This document shows positions 26,770 through 35,990 of a DNA stretch of 57,574 nucleotides, piece after piece (the stretch's first letter is position 1; the number at the start of each line of letters is the position of its first letter). This stretch comes from an uncultured Lachnospiraceae bacterium (GTDB lineage Bacteria > Bacillota > Clostridia > Lachnospirales > Lachnospiraceae). A program made the translations under genes and the position numbers. The stretch covers positions 1 to 57,574 of the forward strand of contig CATJTQ010000095.1 of the NCBI GenBank assembly GCA_949743325.1, given 5' to 3'. The notes below the pieces were generated by a model. The model did not search any database, was not told the origin of the DNA, and was given only the letters and a program-made list of their open reading frames with translations.

Positions 26770-29409
26770 ATGGAAATTAAAATGGAAAAAACGTACGATC
26801 CTAAAAAAATTGAAGATTCATGGTATAAGAAGTGGCAGCAGCGAGGTTATTTTCATGCGGATATAGACAAGAGCAAAAAGCCATATACTATAGTTATGCC
26901 GCCGCCAAATATAACAGGACAGCTGCATATGGGACATGCCCTTGACAATACTTTGCAGGATATTTTAATCCGCTATAAGAGAATGAGCGGTTATTGTGCG
27001 TTATGGGTTCCGGGAACAGACCATGCCTCAATTGCAACAGAGGCTAAAATAGTTGAGGCAATGAGAGAGGAAGGAATTTCTAAAGAAGATTTGGGAAGAG
27101 ATAAATTCCTTGAGAGAGCTTGGGCTTGGAAGGAGCAGTATGGCGGAAGAATTGTTTCGCAGCTTAAAAAGATGGGTTCATCATGTGATTGGGACAGAGA
27201 ACGCTTTACAATGGATGAGGGATGTTCAAAAGCAGTAAAAGAAGTTTTTATCAGGCTTCATAAGAAAGGCTATATTTATCGCGGCGAGAGGATAATTAAC
27301 TGGTGTCCGCACTGTATGACGTCCCTCTCCGACGCAGAGGTAGAATATGAGGAACAGGCGGGTCACTTCTGGCATTTAAGGTATCAGCTCTCTGATAAGA
27401 GCGGTTATGTAAATCTAGCTACAACAAGACCAGAGACATTGTTAGGAGATACTGCTATAGCAGTAAACCCAAAAGATGAGAGATATAAGGATTTAGTAGG
27501 CAAGACTGTAATTTTACCTATAGTTCATCGTGAGATTCCGATTGTTGCTGATGAATATGTTGATATAGAGTTTGGTACTGGTGTAGTTAAAATTACTCCT
27601 GCACATGATCCTAACGATTTTGAAGTGGGAAAAAGACATAACCTTCCTATTATCAATGTTATGACGGATGACGCCAAAATTATAGATGATTATAAAGCTT
27701 ACGCCGGAATGGATAGATATAAAGCTAGAGAAGCTATTGTAAAAGATTTGGAGAAAGAGGGCGCTTTAGTAAAGATAGAAGATTACAGTCATAATGTTGG
27801 AACATGTTATCGCTGCGGCACTACAGTTGAACCTAGAGTTTCAACACAATGGTTTGTAAAGATGAAGGAGATGGCAAAACCTGCAATTGAGGCAGTAAAA
27901 AAAGGCGACACTAAATTTGTGCCTTCTCATTTTGAAAAGATATATTTCCATTGGTTAGAAAATATCCGTGATTGGTGTATTTCAAGACAATTATGGTGGG
28001 GACATAGAATACCGGCATTTTATTGTGATGACTGCGGTGAGTTGATTGTTTCCAAAGATGATAATCCGTGTTGTACAAAATGCGGTAAACAAATGAGACA
28101 GGATCCAGATACATTAGATACGTGGTTTAGTTCTGCTTTATGGCCTTTTTCAACACTTGGCTGGCCGGAAAAGACAGAAGATTTAGATTATTTCTATCCG
28201 ACAAGTACTTTAGTTACCGGCTATGATATAATTCCTTTCTGGGTTATGAGAATGATGTTCAGCGGACTGGAACAGACAGGAGAGGTACCGTTTGATACAG
28301 TGTTAATCCATGGTTTGGTACGTGATTCACAGGGCAGGAAAATGAGTAAATCACTTGGCAACGGAATAGATCCGCTTGAAGTTATTGATAAGTATGGGGC
28401 GGACGCACTCAGACTGACACTTGTCACTGGAAATGCGCCTGGAAATGATATGCGGTTCTACTGGGAGAGAGTTGAGGCGAGCAGAAATTTTGCAAATAAG
28501 GTATGGAATGCGTCTAGGTTTATAATGATGAATATGGACGAGGATGCAGTTGATGAAGTTCCGGTTGAAACATTGAAGTTGGCGGATAAATGGATTCTGA
28601 AAAAATATAATAAGTTAGTTTCAGAAGTTACAGCAAATATGGATAAATTTGAACTTGGCGTTGCAGTTGCGAAGCTTTATGATTTTATTTGGGAAGATTT
28701 CTGTAATTGGTATATAGAACTCTCAAAAATTCGTTTTAACAGCAGTGACAAAGAGTCAAGAGATGCAGCCCTCTGGACGCTGAAAACAGTGCTTACAGGC
28801 GCGTTAAAGCTGCTGCACCCATATATGCCGTTTATAACGGAGGAAATTTATGTAAATCTTACAAAAGATGAATCAATAATGATTTCATCATGGCCTATAT
28901 ATAACGCAGATTGGGATTTTGCAGATGCAGAAGCTATTGAAGCTGTTAAGGAAGTAGTCCGCTCTGTGCGTAATATCCGTTCAGAGATGAATGTCGCTCC
29001 AAGCAAAAAAATTCAGATAAATATAGTTTCAGAGGAGCGTGAATTACGAGAGACATATGAGCTTTGCAGAGAATATATAGAGGCGCTCTGTAAAGCAAGT
29101 CAGCTTAATATTCAGGCGGATAAGAGCGGTATTGATGATGACGCTGTGTCAACTGTTATTCCGAATGCAGTAATATATATGCCGTTTGCCGAGATGGTTG
29201 ATATTGAAAAAGAGATTGACAGGTTAAGCAAAGAGGAAGCGAGACTGAAAAAAGAACTTGCCCGCTCAAACGGAATGTTAAATAATGAGAAGTTTATGAG
29301 CAAGGCTCCTGAGCAGAAAGTTGCTGAGGAGAGAGAAAAACTTGAGAAGTATGAACAGATGATGGAACAGGTTAAGCAGCGTCTTGAGCAGCTTACACAA
29401 ATTAAATAA
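26770..29409 (+). CDS. valS: Valyl-tRNA synthetase
   Basis: Charges tRNA-Val; 879 residues, normal for the family. The class I HIGH motif appears as [13 protein letters not shown] and KMSKS as [10 protein letters not shown]. The editing CP1 domain contains [11 protein letters not shown] zinc-like CxxC region (CYRCGTT, CDDCGE, CTKCGKQ) lies in the catalytic insert. The last 70 residues form the coiled-coil arm typical of ValRS. I chose ATG 26770 behind AAGGAGG. It lies under the T-box leader and leads into folC. Confidence 0.97.
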   Translation: MEIKMEKTYDPKKIEDSWYKKWQQRGYFHADIDKSKKPYTIVMPPPNITGQLHMGHALDNTLQDILIRYKRMSGYCALWVPGTDHASIATEAKIVEAMREEGISKEDLGRDKFLERAWAWKEQYGGRIVSQLKKMGSSCDWDRERFTMDEGCSKAVKEVFIRLHKKGYIYRGERIINWCPHCMTSLSDAEVEYEEQAGHFWHLRYQLSDKSGYVNLATTRPETLLGDTAIAVNPKDERYKDLVGKTVILPIVHREIPIVADEYVDIEFGTGVVKITPAHDPNDFEVGKRHNLPIINVMTDDAKIIDDYKAYAGMDRYKAREAIVKDLEKEGALVKIEDYSHNVGTCYRCGTTVEPRVSTQWFVKMKEMAKPAIEAVKKGDTKFVPSHFEKIYFHWLENIRDWCISRQLWWGHRIPAFYCDDCGELIVSKDDNPCCTKCGKQMRQDPDTLDTWFSSALWPFSTLGWPEKTEDLDYFYPTSTLVTGYDIIPFWVMRMMFSGLEQTGEVPFDTVLIHGLVRDSQGRKMSKSLGNGIDPLEVIDKYGADALRLTLVTGNAPGNDMRFYWERVEASRNFANKVWNASRFIMMNMDEDAVDEVPVETLKLADKWILKKYNKLVSEVTANMDKFELGVAVAKLYDFIWEDFCNWYIELSKIRFNSSDKESRDAALWTLKTVLTGALKLLHPYMPFITEEIYVNLTKDESIMISSWPIYNADWDFADAEAIEAVKEVVRSVRNIRSEMNVAPSKKIQINIVSEERELRETYELCREYIEALCKASQLNIQADKSGIDDDAVSTVIPNAVIYMPFAEMVDIEKEIDRLSKEEARLKKELARSNGMLNNEKFMSKAPEQKVAEEREKLEKYEQMMEQVKQRLEQLTQIK

Positions 29410-29426
29410 TAGATTGGATAATAAGT

Positions 29427-30722
29427 ATGAGTGTATATAATTATGAACAGGCAGTTGAATATTTATTAAAAATTCCTGCGTTTGCAAAAAAGAATTCATT
29501 TGACAACACAAAATCTTTCTTTCATGAGCTGGGGAAGTTTGAAAAACTTAATAATGTAATTCATGTTGCCGGAACAAACGGAAAAGGTTCTGTCTGTGCA
29601 TTTGTGCAGTCATGTCTTGTTAGAGCAGGTTATAAGGTGGGGATGTTTACGTCTCCCCATCTTATATCAATAAATGAAAGAATCCGAATTGACGGTGAAG
29701 AGATAAGCAATGATATTTTTTTGGAGGCATTTACAGAGGTAAAAGAATTTGTTGATAAAAGAACACAGCGAGGATGCACTCATCCCGCTTTTTTTGAGTT
29801 TATTTTCGCAATGGCATGTGTTATATTCAGTAAATTTAAACTTGATTATATTATATTAGAGACTGGTCTTGGAGGCAGGTTAGATGCAACTAATATTGTA
29901 GAAAAACCGCTTGTTACTGCGATAACATCTATTAGTTATGATCATACACAATATCTGGGTGAGACGATAAGTGAGATTGCATATGAGAAAGCCGGAATTA
30001 TAAAACATGGTGTGCCTGTTGTGTTTGACGGTGATAATGAAATTGTAAAGACAGTAATAGAAAAAAAAGCAACAATAAATTGTTCACAAACACTGCCTGT
30101 TTATGAAAAAAATGTTAAAATATTAAAAATTAGTGAGAAACATATTGATTTTTTGATTAAATATGGTTATGATAAATCTATATGTATAAATTTGAATTCA
30201 AACGCATTGTATCAGACTAAAAATGTTTATATTGCAGTATTGATTTTGCATATATTGAAAGATAAAATAGACGATTATATTATTAAGTATGGTATTGAGG
30301 ATACAGTATGGCATGGAAGAATGGAATGGATTAAGCCATATTTTTTAATAGATGGAGCACATAATAGAGCAGGTATAGAGAGTGTTGTTAATTCTCTTAA
30401 AATTAAAGACAAAAATATACTGCTCCTTTTTTCTGCAGTTTCAGATAAAAATTATTTTGAAATGGTTGAAAAATTATGTACAGAACTTACGATTAAAGAG
30501 GTAATAATTACAGAACTCTCTGTAAACCGCAGAGTGATTATTGAAGAGTTAAAGGATTTATTTGATATACATTATAATGGGAAGATATATGTTGAGAGAG
30601 AAGTTTCCCAAGCTGTTTTATTGGCAGAACAACATATAAAAAATTATGGCGATGCGATAATTTTCGCCACGGGTTCACTTTATTTGGTCAGTGAAATAAT
30701 TTCACTATATAAGGGAGATTAG
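29427..30722 (+). CDS. folC: Bifunctional folylpolyglutamate/dihydrofolate synthase
   Basis: A 431-residue Mur-ligase-family enzyme that adds glutamates to folates. The ATP-binding loop is VAGTNGKGSVCAF, FTSPHL follows, TGLGGRLDATN is the second conserved block, and DGAHNRAG is the C-terminal domain signature. It is 17 bases after valS, a common valS-folC arrangement in Firmicutes, so it probably shares T-box control by valine tRNA. Confidence 0.95.
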   Translation: MSVYNYEQAVEYLLKIPAFAKKNSFDNTKSFFHELGKFEKLNNVIHVAGTNGKGSVCAFVQSCLVRAGYKVGMFTSPHLISINERIRIDGEEISNDIFLEAFTEVKEFVDKRTQRGCTHPAFFEFIFAMACVIFSKFKLDYIILETGLGGRLDATNIVEKPLVTAITSISYDHTQYLGETISEIAYEKAGIIKHGVPVVFDGDNEIVKTVIEKKATINCSQTLPVYEKNVKILKISEKHIDFLIKYGYDKSICINLNSNALYQTKNVYIAVLILHILKDKIDDYIIKYGIEDTVWHGRMEWIKPYFLIDGAHNRAGIESVVNSLKIKDKNILLLFSAVSDKNYFEMVEKLCTELTIKEVIITELSVNRRVIIEELKDLFDIHYNGKIYVEREVSQAVLLAEQHIKNYGDAIIFATGSLYLVSEIISLYKGD

Positions 30723-30726
30723 AAAA

Positions 30727-30870
30727 ATGATTAATTTTGAAGAAGAATTAAAGAAATTTCATCCAAGCACAGAGATAGATGATTTAGAAAATACTATTTA
30801 TGATCAGGATTTAACAGATATGACAGACATTATGAAAGCAATAATGGAAGAGAAAGAAGAAAAACAATAG
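30727..30870 (+). CDS. Small acidic protein, 47 residues
   Basis: A short frame starting 4 bases after the folC stop, behind the AAGGGAG site at the end of folC. The product is acidic and helical, beginning MINFEEELKKFHPSTEID and ending KEEKQ, with no membrane segment. Tight spacing between folC and the next gene and a good ribosome site suggest it is really translated. I do not recognise the family. Confidence 0.65.
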   Translation: MINFEEELKKFHPSTEIDDLENTIYDQDLTDMTDIMKAIMEEKEEKQ

Positions 30871-30897
30871 TGATTTTTTAAAGGATTGGGTGAACAT

Positions 30898-32292
30898 ATG
30901 TTTTGTTATAAATGTAATGCGGAATTGTCAGAGAAAGGCTATTGTACCAGCTGTGGAGCTGATGTTGCCGTTTATAAAAAAATATTAGGTCTGTCTAATC
31001 TTTATTACAATGATGGACTTGGAAAAGCAAAAGTAAGAGACTTGTCAGGAGCAATAGTAAGTCTTAAAAGATCGTTAAAATTTAATAAAAATAATATACC
31101 GGCAAGAAATTTGCTGGGTTTAATATATTTTGAAATAGGCGAAACGGTTTCTGCTTTAGGTCAGTGGATAATAAGCGCTAATATACAGTCAGAAAAAAAT
31201 ATTGCTGAGGATTATATTAAAACTCTGTCTTCTAATCAGGGGAAATTAGACTCTATCAATCAGACAATCAGAAAATATAATCTCTGCCTTGATTACTGCA
31301 GGCAGGAAGGTTTTGATTTAGCGGTAATTCAGCTAAAAAAGCTGTTGTCAGTAAACACACATCTTGTACAGGGGTATCAGCTTCTTGCACTGTTATATAT
31401 GAAGGATGAAGATTATGACAAGGCATACAAGCAGCTGCAGCTGGCGCAAAAAATAGACAGAACTAATACTACAACACTCCATTTAATCAATGAAATTACA
31501 GGGGGTTCAGGACGGTCAAGCAAAACTGCACTCAGAAGTGACGAGGGAGTCAAGCTTATTAAGAAATCTCAGGATAAAGTGGAATATCACAGTGGAAATG
31601 AGATGATTATTCAGCCTACCAATGTTAAAGAAAATAATGGTCTTTGGACAATTATAAATATTATAATTGGTCTTGTAATAGGTGCTGCGGTAACATATTT
31701 CTTAATTGTTCCTACCCAGTCACAGATAGTAAAAGATAAATATAAAACAAAAGAAAACGAGAGTTATGAAGAACTGCAGGAAAAGAAGGCGGAGATTGAT
31801 TCATTGAATAGTCAGCTTGAACAGATAAAGGGGCAGATAGATTCCACAAATGCTCAGCTTGCAAACTATGAAGGGGATTCAGGTATAATTCCGGGTCTTG
31901 TCAATTTAGTGGAAGCAGAGAAGAAGTTTATAAATGCTGATGTGGCAGCTTCATTTGCAACACTGGTAACTGTAAATAAAGATGTGCTTCCAGATGCGGC
32001 AAAGGCTTCGTGGCAGGAACTCTATGATAAGTGTCTTCCACAGATAATGCAGGAGGCGGAGAGACAATATAAGTCCAGAAATAATCCAGACGAGGCGATT
32101 AAATATTATCAACAGGTGTTAAGTGTTGACGGTGCAAATGAAGATGCTATTTATAATTGTGCAGCAGCTATGCAGAAAAAAGGTGCAAATGATGAAGCTG
32201 TTCAAATGTATAACAATTATCTTCAGCATTATCCTACAGGAAAGCATGTAAATGATGTAAACAGAGCGTTAGGACAGATACAGGGACGTTAA
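30898..32292 (+). CDS. Zinc-ribbon, TPR and membrane-helix protein
   Basis: A 464-residue protein. The N-terminal zinc ribbon is CYKC...CTSC within the first 22 residues. Tetratricopeptide repeats lie over about residues 30-200, a single membrane helix at about 250-272, then a coiled coil rich in Glu and Gln, and further TPR units toward the C terminus (DEAIKYYQQVLSVDGANEDAIYNCA). The zinc ribbon and first repeats would be cytoplasmic and the second set outside. The role is unknown; similar architectures act as scaffolds. ATG at 30898 is preferred over an upstream TTG. Confidence 0.8.
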   Translation: MFCYKCNAELSEKGYCTSCGADVAVYKKILGLSNLYYNDGLGKAKVRDLSGAIVSLKRSLKFNKNNIPARNLLGLIYFEIGETVSALGQWIISANIQSEKNIAEDYIKTLSSNQGKLDSINQTIRKYNLCLDYCRQEGFDLAVIQLKKLLSVNTHLVQGYQLLALLYMKDEDYDKAYKQLQLAQKIDRTNTTTLHLINEITGGSGRSSKTALRSDEGVKLIKKSQDKVEYHSGNEMIIQPTNVKENNGLWTIINIIIGLVIGAAVTYFLIVPTQSQIVKDKYKTKENESYEELQEKKAEIDSLNSQLEQIKGQIDSTNAQLANYEGDSGIIPGLVNLVEAEKKFINADVAASFATLVTVNKDVLPDAAKASWQELYDKCLPQIMQEAERQYKSRNNPDEAIKYYQQVLSVDGANEDAIYNCAAAMQKKGANDEAVQMYNNYLQHYPTGKHVNDVNRALGQIQGR

Positions 32293-32370
32293 AATATCAT
32301 AAAATTTTGAGATTTATTATATATTACAACAGAAATATTAGAAAAAAGTTTTACGACATGAATTTTACTA

Positions 32371-32416
32371 AAGATAACAATGTAAATTTACATTAATACA
32401 TTGTTATCTTTTTTTA
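32371..32416 (+). terminator. Terminator-like hairpin just upstream of spoIIAA
   Basis: GATAACAATGTA at 32373-32384 pairs perfectly with TACATTGTTATC at 32397-32408, followed by seven T residues. It ends the valS transcript. The T run ends only about 36 bases before the spoIIAA start. Confidence 0.88.
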
Positions 32417-32450
32417 TATATTAAAGAAAAAATTGAAAGCAGGTGTTTTT

Positions 32451-32762
32451 ATGAAAGAGATGTATGAGCAGACAAAAAAAGGATTATTAATCCGTATGCC
32501 AAAGGAGATTGATCATCACTCAGTAGATGAGATAAAGAACAAAATTGACAAAAAAATTGAATATGATTGTGTAGCCAATATTATATTTGATTTTAATAAT
32601 ACTGAATTTATGGATAGTTCAGGTATAGGACTGCTGTTGGGAAGATATAGGATGGTGCAGTATATTGGCGGCAGAATATCAGTTGTAAACGTATCTGACA
32701 ATATTATAAAAATGATGAGAATGTCTGGTGTGGATAAATTTATTACAATAAGCGGAAACTGA
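32451..32762 (+). CDS. spoIIAA: Anti-sigma F factor antagonist SpoIIAA
   Basis: A 103-residue STAS-domain protein. Unphosphorylated SpoIIAA binds SpoIIAB and frees sigma F in the forespore. The phosphorylation segment [14 protein letters not shown] carries the conserved Ser near residue 56. The ATG at 32451 follows AGCAGGTG. It is the first gene of the canonical spoIIAA-spoIIAB-sigF operon. Confidence 0.95.
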   Translation: MKEMYEQTKKGLLIRMPKEIDHHSVDEIKNKIDKKIEYDCVANIIFDFNNTEFMDSSGIGLLLGRYRMVQYIGGRISVVNVSDNIIKMMRMSGVDKFITISGN

Positions 32763-32781
32763 TAATTATAAGGAGGATATT

Positions 32782-33210
32782 ATGCAAAGAGATAACGAGA
32801 TGAGTTTGGAATTTGACAGTATTTCAAATAACGAAGGATTTGCTCGCGTGACTGTGGCAGCATTTTTAACACAGCTTAATCCGACGCTTGAGGAGGTTGC
32901 AGATGTGAAGACTGCAGTGTCAGAGGCAGTGACAAACTGTATAATACATGGATATGAAAATAGTATAGAAAAAATACATATTTATTGCAAAATCTCAGCA
33001 AATGAATTTTATGTGGAAATTTCAGATAAAGGAAAAGGCATAGAAAATGTAAAACAGGCCATGGAGCCTTTGTTTACAACTAAACCTTCAGAAGAACGTT
33101 CAGGTATGGGATTCGCTTTTATGGAAGCATTTATGGACGAACTTGAAGTAGTATCAGAGCCTTTGAAAGGGACAACTATTAAGATGAAAAAAATAATCGG
33201 GCTAACATAA
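32782..33210 (+). CDS. spoIIAB: Anti-sigma F factor / kinase SpoIIAB
   Basis: A 142-residue GHKL-ATPase Ser kinase that binds sigma F and phosphorylates SpoIIAA. The N-box [16 protein letters not shown], the G1 box [11 protein letters not shown] and the G2 region [14 protein letters not shown] are visible. It starts behind AAGGAGG and is followed 15 bases later by sigF. Confidence 0.96.
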   Translation: MQRDNEMSLEFDSISNNEGFARVTVAAFLTQLNPTLEEVADVKTAVSEAVTNCIIHGYENSIEKIHIYCKISANEFYVEISDKGKGIENVKQAMEPLFTTKPSEERSGMGFAFMEAFMDELEVVSEPLKGTTIKMKKIIGLT

Positions 33211-33225
33211 AGCGAGGGAATCTAG

Positions 33226-33942
33226 ATGGAAGAGACAATTGGCTTAATCAAGCGGGCTCATACAGGAGAGAAAGGCGCAAGAGATAAACTTGTAGAGGAC
33301 AATCTTGGATTAGTGTGGAGCATTGTCAAGCGTTTTTTAGGCAGAGGATACGAGGCAGAAGATTTATTCCAGATAGGATGTATAGGTCTTATGAAAGCAA
33401 TTGATAAATTTGATTTGGAAATGGATGTAAAACTGTCAACTTATGCTGTGCCTATGATTACCGGGGAGATAAAAAGATTTCTCAGAGATGATGGAATGAT
33501 TAAGGTTAGCCGCAGCATTAAAGAAAACAGCTGGAAAATAAAACGGGCGTCAGATGTATTAAACACTAAGCTTGGCAGAGAAGCTACAGTTGAAGAAATA
33601 GCTGAAGAAGTAGGAATTGCAATGGAGGAAATTGTAGTGGCGCTTGAAGCGTCAATGGAAGTTGAATCAATTTATAAGCCCATTAGTTCAGGTGATGGAA
33701 AAGAGATGCATTTAGTGGACAAGCTTGTTGAAGAAAAAAATCAGGCGGAGCAGTGTATTAATGAAATTGTTACAGGGCAGTTGCTTGACAGTCTTGAAGA
33801 AGATGAGCGATTTTTGATTGAAATGAGATATTTTCAGGAGAAAACTCAGACAGAGATTGCAGCTACAATGGGGATAAGTCAAGTACAGGTTTCACGTTTG
33901 GAAAAGAAAATTTTAAGAAAGTTAAGGGGTCTATTTTCATGA
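33226..33942 (+). CDS. sigF: RNA polymerase sigma-F factor
   Basis: A 238-residue sporulation sigma factor for the early forespore. Region 2 is NLGLVWSIVKRFLGRGYEAEDLFQIGCIGLMKAIDKFD. Region 3 is DDGMIKVSRSIKENSWKI. Region 4 has TQTEIAATMGISQVQVSRLEKKIL as its helix-turn-helix. It is the last spoIIA gene, and spoVAA follows about 260 bases later, as in many endospore formers. Confidence 0.96.
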   Translation: MEETIGLIKRAHTGEKGARDKLVEDNLGLVWSIVKRFLGRGYEAEDLFQIGCIGLMKAIDKFDLEMDVKLSTYAVPMITGEIKRFLRDDGMIKVSRSIKENSWKIKRASDVLNTKLGREATVEEIAEEVGIAMEEIVVALEASMEVESIYKPISSGDGKEMHLVDKLVEEKNQAEQCINEIVTGQLLDSLEEDERFLIEMRYFQEKTQTEIAATMGISQVQVSRLEKKILRKLRGLFS

Positions 33943-33978
33943 ACAATGAGCCAGGCATATACAAACCAGACGCTTATA

Positions 33979-34003
33979 ACAATAGAAAGCTTGTTTCTAT
34001 TGT
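33979..34003 (+). other. Hairpin between sigF and spoVAA
   Basis: ACAATAGAAA at 33979-33988 and TTTCTATTGT at 33994-34003 form a perfect 10-base-pair stem with a 5-base loop, without a clear T run. It may terminate the spoIIA message or shield the 3' end. The remaining intergenic bases to 34200 show no convincing promoter by eye. Confidence 0.55.
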
Positions 34004-34200
34004 ATGTATAATGATAATTTATTGTCAGGACTAACTGGTTGGCTGCCGGCTCTTTTATTAAAAAAATGTCCTTCAGTAGAATATTTTATATTGATATAAG
34101 TAATAATATTGTTTATAAAATCAAAGTATTACCTATTTACTGTGAAATATATAATTAAGTACGAAAAAATTTGTATAATGTTATTTTATTGGAGGCAGAT

Positions 34201-34824
34201 ATGGAACCATTATATTTGAATATTGGACAGTCAGTGGAGCTTGATGTTCAGAGTGTAACTCTCGATGATATAGCAAAAATGAGTTGTTCGGATAAAAAAA
34301 TAATCAGCAGGTTAAAAACAGTTAAAATTATAAATATCAAAGATAAATCATATGGAAGATATGTTATATCAGTTCTGGCAATTATAGAAAAAATTCATGA
34401 AGTATATCCGGCATTAGAGATAGTCAATATTGGTGAATCACAGTTTTTACTTACTTATCGTGCTCCCAAAAAAACAAACGTTGCAGCTCAGGTTTTAAAA
34501 ATTGCCGCCGTATGTATTGCTGCGTTTTTTGGAGCAGCTTTTACAATTATGACATTTAACAATGATGTTGGAGTGGCAGAAGTATTTAAACAAGTATATG
34601 AACAGTTTACAGGAAAGGAAAGCAATGGTTTCACACCTCTTGAGATATCATATTCAATAGGAATTGCTGTTGGTATCATCGGATTTTTTAATCATATTTT
34701 TGGAAGAAAACTTACTGTTGATCCAACACCTCTGGAAATTGAGATGAAAAAGTATGAAAATGATGTCAATTCAATGCTTATAGATACGTGTACAAGAGAG
34801 GAGTCGATGATAGATGTGGATTAA
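34201..34824 (+). CDS. spoVAA: Stage V sporulation protein AA
   Basis: A 207-residue membrane protein of the SpoVA dipicolinic acid channel. A soluble N-terminal domain of about 95 residues precedes hydrophobic helices at about 98-118 and 148-168. The ATG at 34201 follows TTGGAGGC; an upstream start has no site. It overlaps spoVAB by 11 bases. Expression is expected in the forespore under sigma G, known for the family. Confidence 0.88.
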   Translation: MEPLYLNIGQSVELDVQSVTLDDIAKMSCSDKKIISRLKTVKIINIKDKSYGRYVISVLAIIEKIHEVYPALEIVNIGESQFLLTYRAPKKTNVAAQVLKIAAVCIAAFFGAAFTIMTFNNDVGVAEVFKQVYEQFTGKESNGFTPLEISYSIGIAVGIIGFFNHIFGRKLTVDPTPLEIEMKKYENDVNSMLIDTCTREESMIDVD

Positions 34825-35239
34825 CATACTGTTTTCCATAATTGGTTTTGCCGGTGGAGTAGCGGTAGCAGGAGGGACATTTGCACTGTTAGTAAAAATA
34901 GGAGTATTTACAAGACTTGTGGAGATGGCTAGAACGGCAAAAGAAATTACATGGTTGGAGACGGCTATTGTTTTAGGTGGTATCTGCGGTAATATAGTTG
35001 CCTTATTTTCGCTGTCAGTACCTCTTGGTATAGTTGGAATAGTATTATTTGGAATAGCTTCTGGTATGTATGTTGGATGGCTGCATATGGCATTGGCAGA
35101 AATGCTAAGTGTTTTTTCAGTGGGTTTCAGAAGACTGAAACTAAAATATGGAATAGGTGTAACAGTCTGTTTTATTGGAATTGGAAAATTGGTTGGAGCG
35201 TTAATTTATTTTTATAATGGCTGGGGAAATAATTTATAA
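34814..35239 (+). CDS. spoVAB: Stage V sporulation protein AB
   Basis: A 141-residue membrane protein with about four helices (residues 4-28, 44-66, 72-95 and 115-135). WINILFSIIGFAGGVAVAGG and SGMYVGWLHMALAEMLS match SpoVAB. It works with SpoVAA and SpoVAC in dipicolinic acid traffic at the inner forespore membrane. Overlap with spoVAA shows coupled translation. Confidence 0.9.
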   Translation: MWINILFSIIGFAGGVAVAGGTFALLVKIGVFTRLVEMARTAKEITWLETAIVLGGICGNIVALFSLSVPLGIVGIVLFGIASGMYVGWLHMALAEMLSVFSVGFRRLKLKYGIGVTVCFIGIGKLVGALIYFYNGWGNNL

Positions 35240-35334
35240 ATTATCAATAGATTTATCAAACAGTAAAATAAAAACGTAATACAAATTATAATTCTACTGT
35301 TATATAACAATAGTTTGGAAGAAAGGTGATATTA

Positions 35335-35796
35335 ATGGATAGTAAAGAGAAAGAGAAACAGCAGTACCAGGAATATATAGAAGATATAACTCCAAAACAT
35401 AATTTGCCGAAAAATATGGCAAAAGCTTTTTTGATTGGAGGGATTATATGTACTATGGGACAGGGCATTTTATATGCTGGTGATAAACTTGGATTGGAAA
35501 AAGATATCGGCGCATCGTGGTGCAGTCTTATTTTGATATTGCTCAGTATTGTATTAACCGGATTTAATCTTTTTGCACCTATAGCAAAGTTTGGCGGTGC
35601 AGGGGCGTTAGTTCCGATTACCGGCTTTGCCAATGGCGTCGCTTCACCTGCGATTGAATATAAAAAAGAGGGACAGGTATTTGGTATAGGCTGTAAAATA
35701 TTTACAATAGCAGGTCCTGTAGTTTTGTATGGTATATTTACAAGCTGGGTTTTAGGTCTTATCTACTGGATTTGTAAACTTTTTAATTGGATGTAA
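35335..35796 (+). CDS. spoVAC: Stage V sporulation protein AC
   Basis: A 153-residue membrane protein; the family forms a mechanosensitive dipicolinic acid channel in spores. The signature KAFLIGGIICTMGQ is followed by APIAKFGGAGALVPITGFAN, typical of SpoVAC and SpoVAE. The ATG at 35335 follows GAAAGGTG. It is followed by a terminator instead of spoVAD, which lies about 6.9 kb downstream. Confidence 0.94.
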   Translation: MDSKEKEKQQYQEYIEDITPKHNLPKNMAKAFLIGGIICTMGQGILYAGDKLGLEKDIGASWCSLILILLSIVLTGFNLFAPIAKFGGAGALVPITGFANGVASPAIEYKKEGQVFGIGCKIFTIAGPVVLYGIFTSWVLGLIYWICKLFNWM

Positions 35797-35861
35797 ATAT
35801 AAATATTTAATTTTATTGAAAGAATGGGATAAAAGTATTATAATAAATAAATGCTCAGATA

Positions 35862-35887
35862 CCTCGTCAGCCTGTGGCGAGGTTTTT
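35862..35887 (+). terminator. Terminator after spoVAC
   Basis: CCTCG at 35862-35866 pairs with CGAGG at 35878-35882 with extra pairing inside, followed by TTTTT. Confidence 0.7.
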
Positions 35888-35892
35888 GATTA

Positions 35893-35975
35893 TTCACAGA
35901 AAGCATTTTAAATATATGCTTTTGTGAGCCTGAGAAAAAGCTTAGCTTTTAAATATGGTTTACCCTATGGTAAAC
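35893..35975 (+). other. Hairpins in the chemoreceptor leader
   Basis: Three inverted repeats lie in a row. CACAGAAAGCAT pairs with ATGCTTTTGTG around 35896-35926, AAAAGCTTAGCTTTT is at about 35936-35950, and GTTTACC CTAT GGTAAAC at 35958-35975 is perfect. The last one ends 15 bases before the start codon, close to the ribosome site. No known riboswitch class was recognised; the structures could be operators or translation controls. Confidence 0.45.
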
Positions 35976-35990
35976 GAAAGGGGAATAATA

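Noticed and set aside
35940-35990. Leader hairpins of the chemoreceptor considered as a c-di-GMP riboswitch.
   Set aside because: The conserved GEMM core and tetraloop-receptor sequences are absent.
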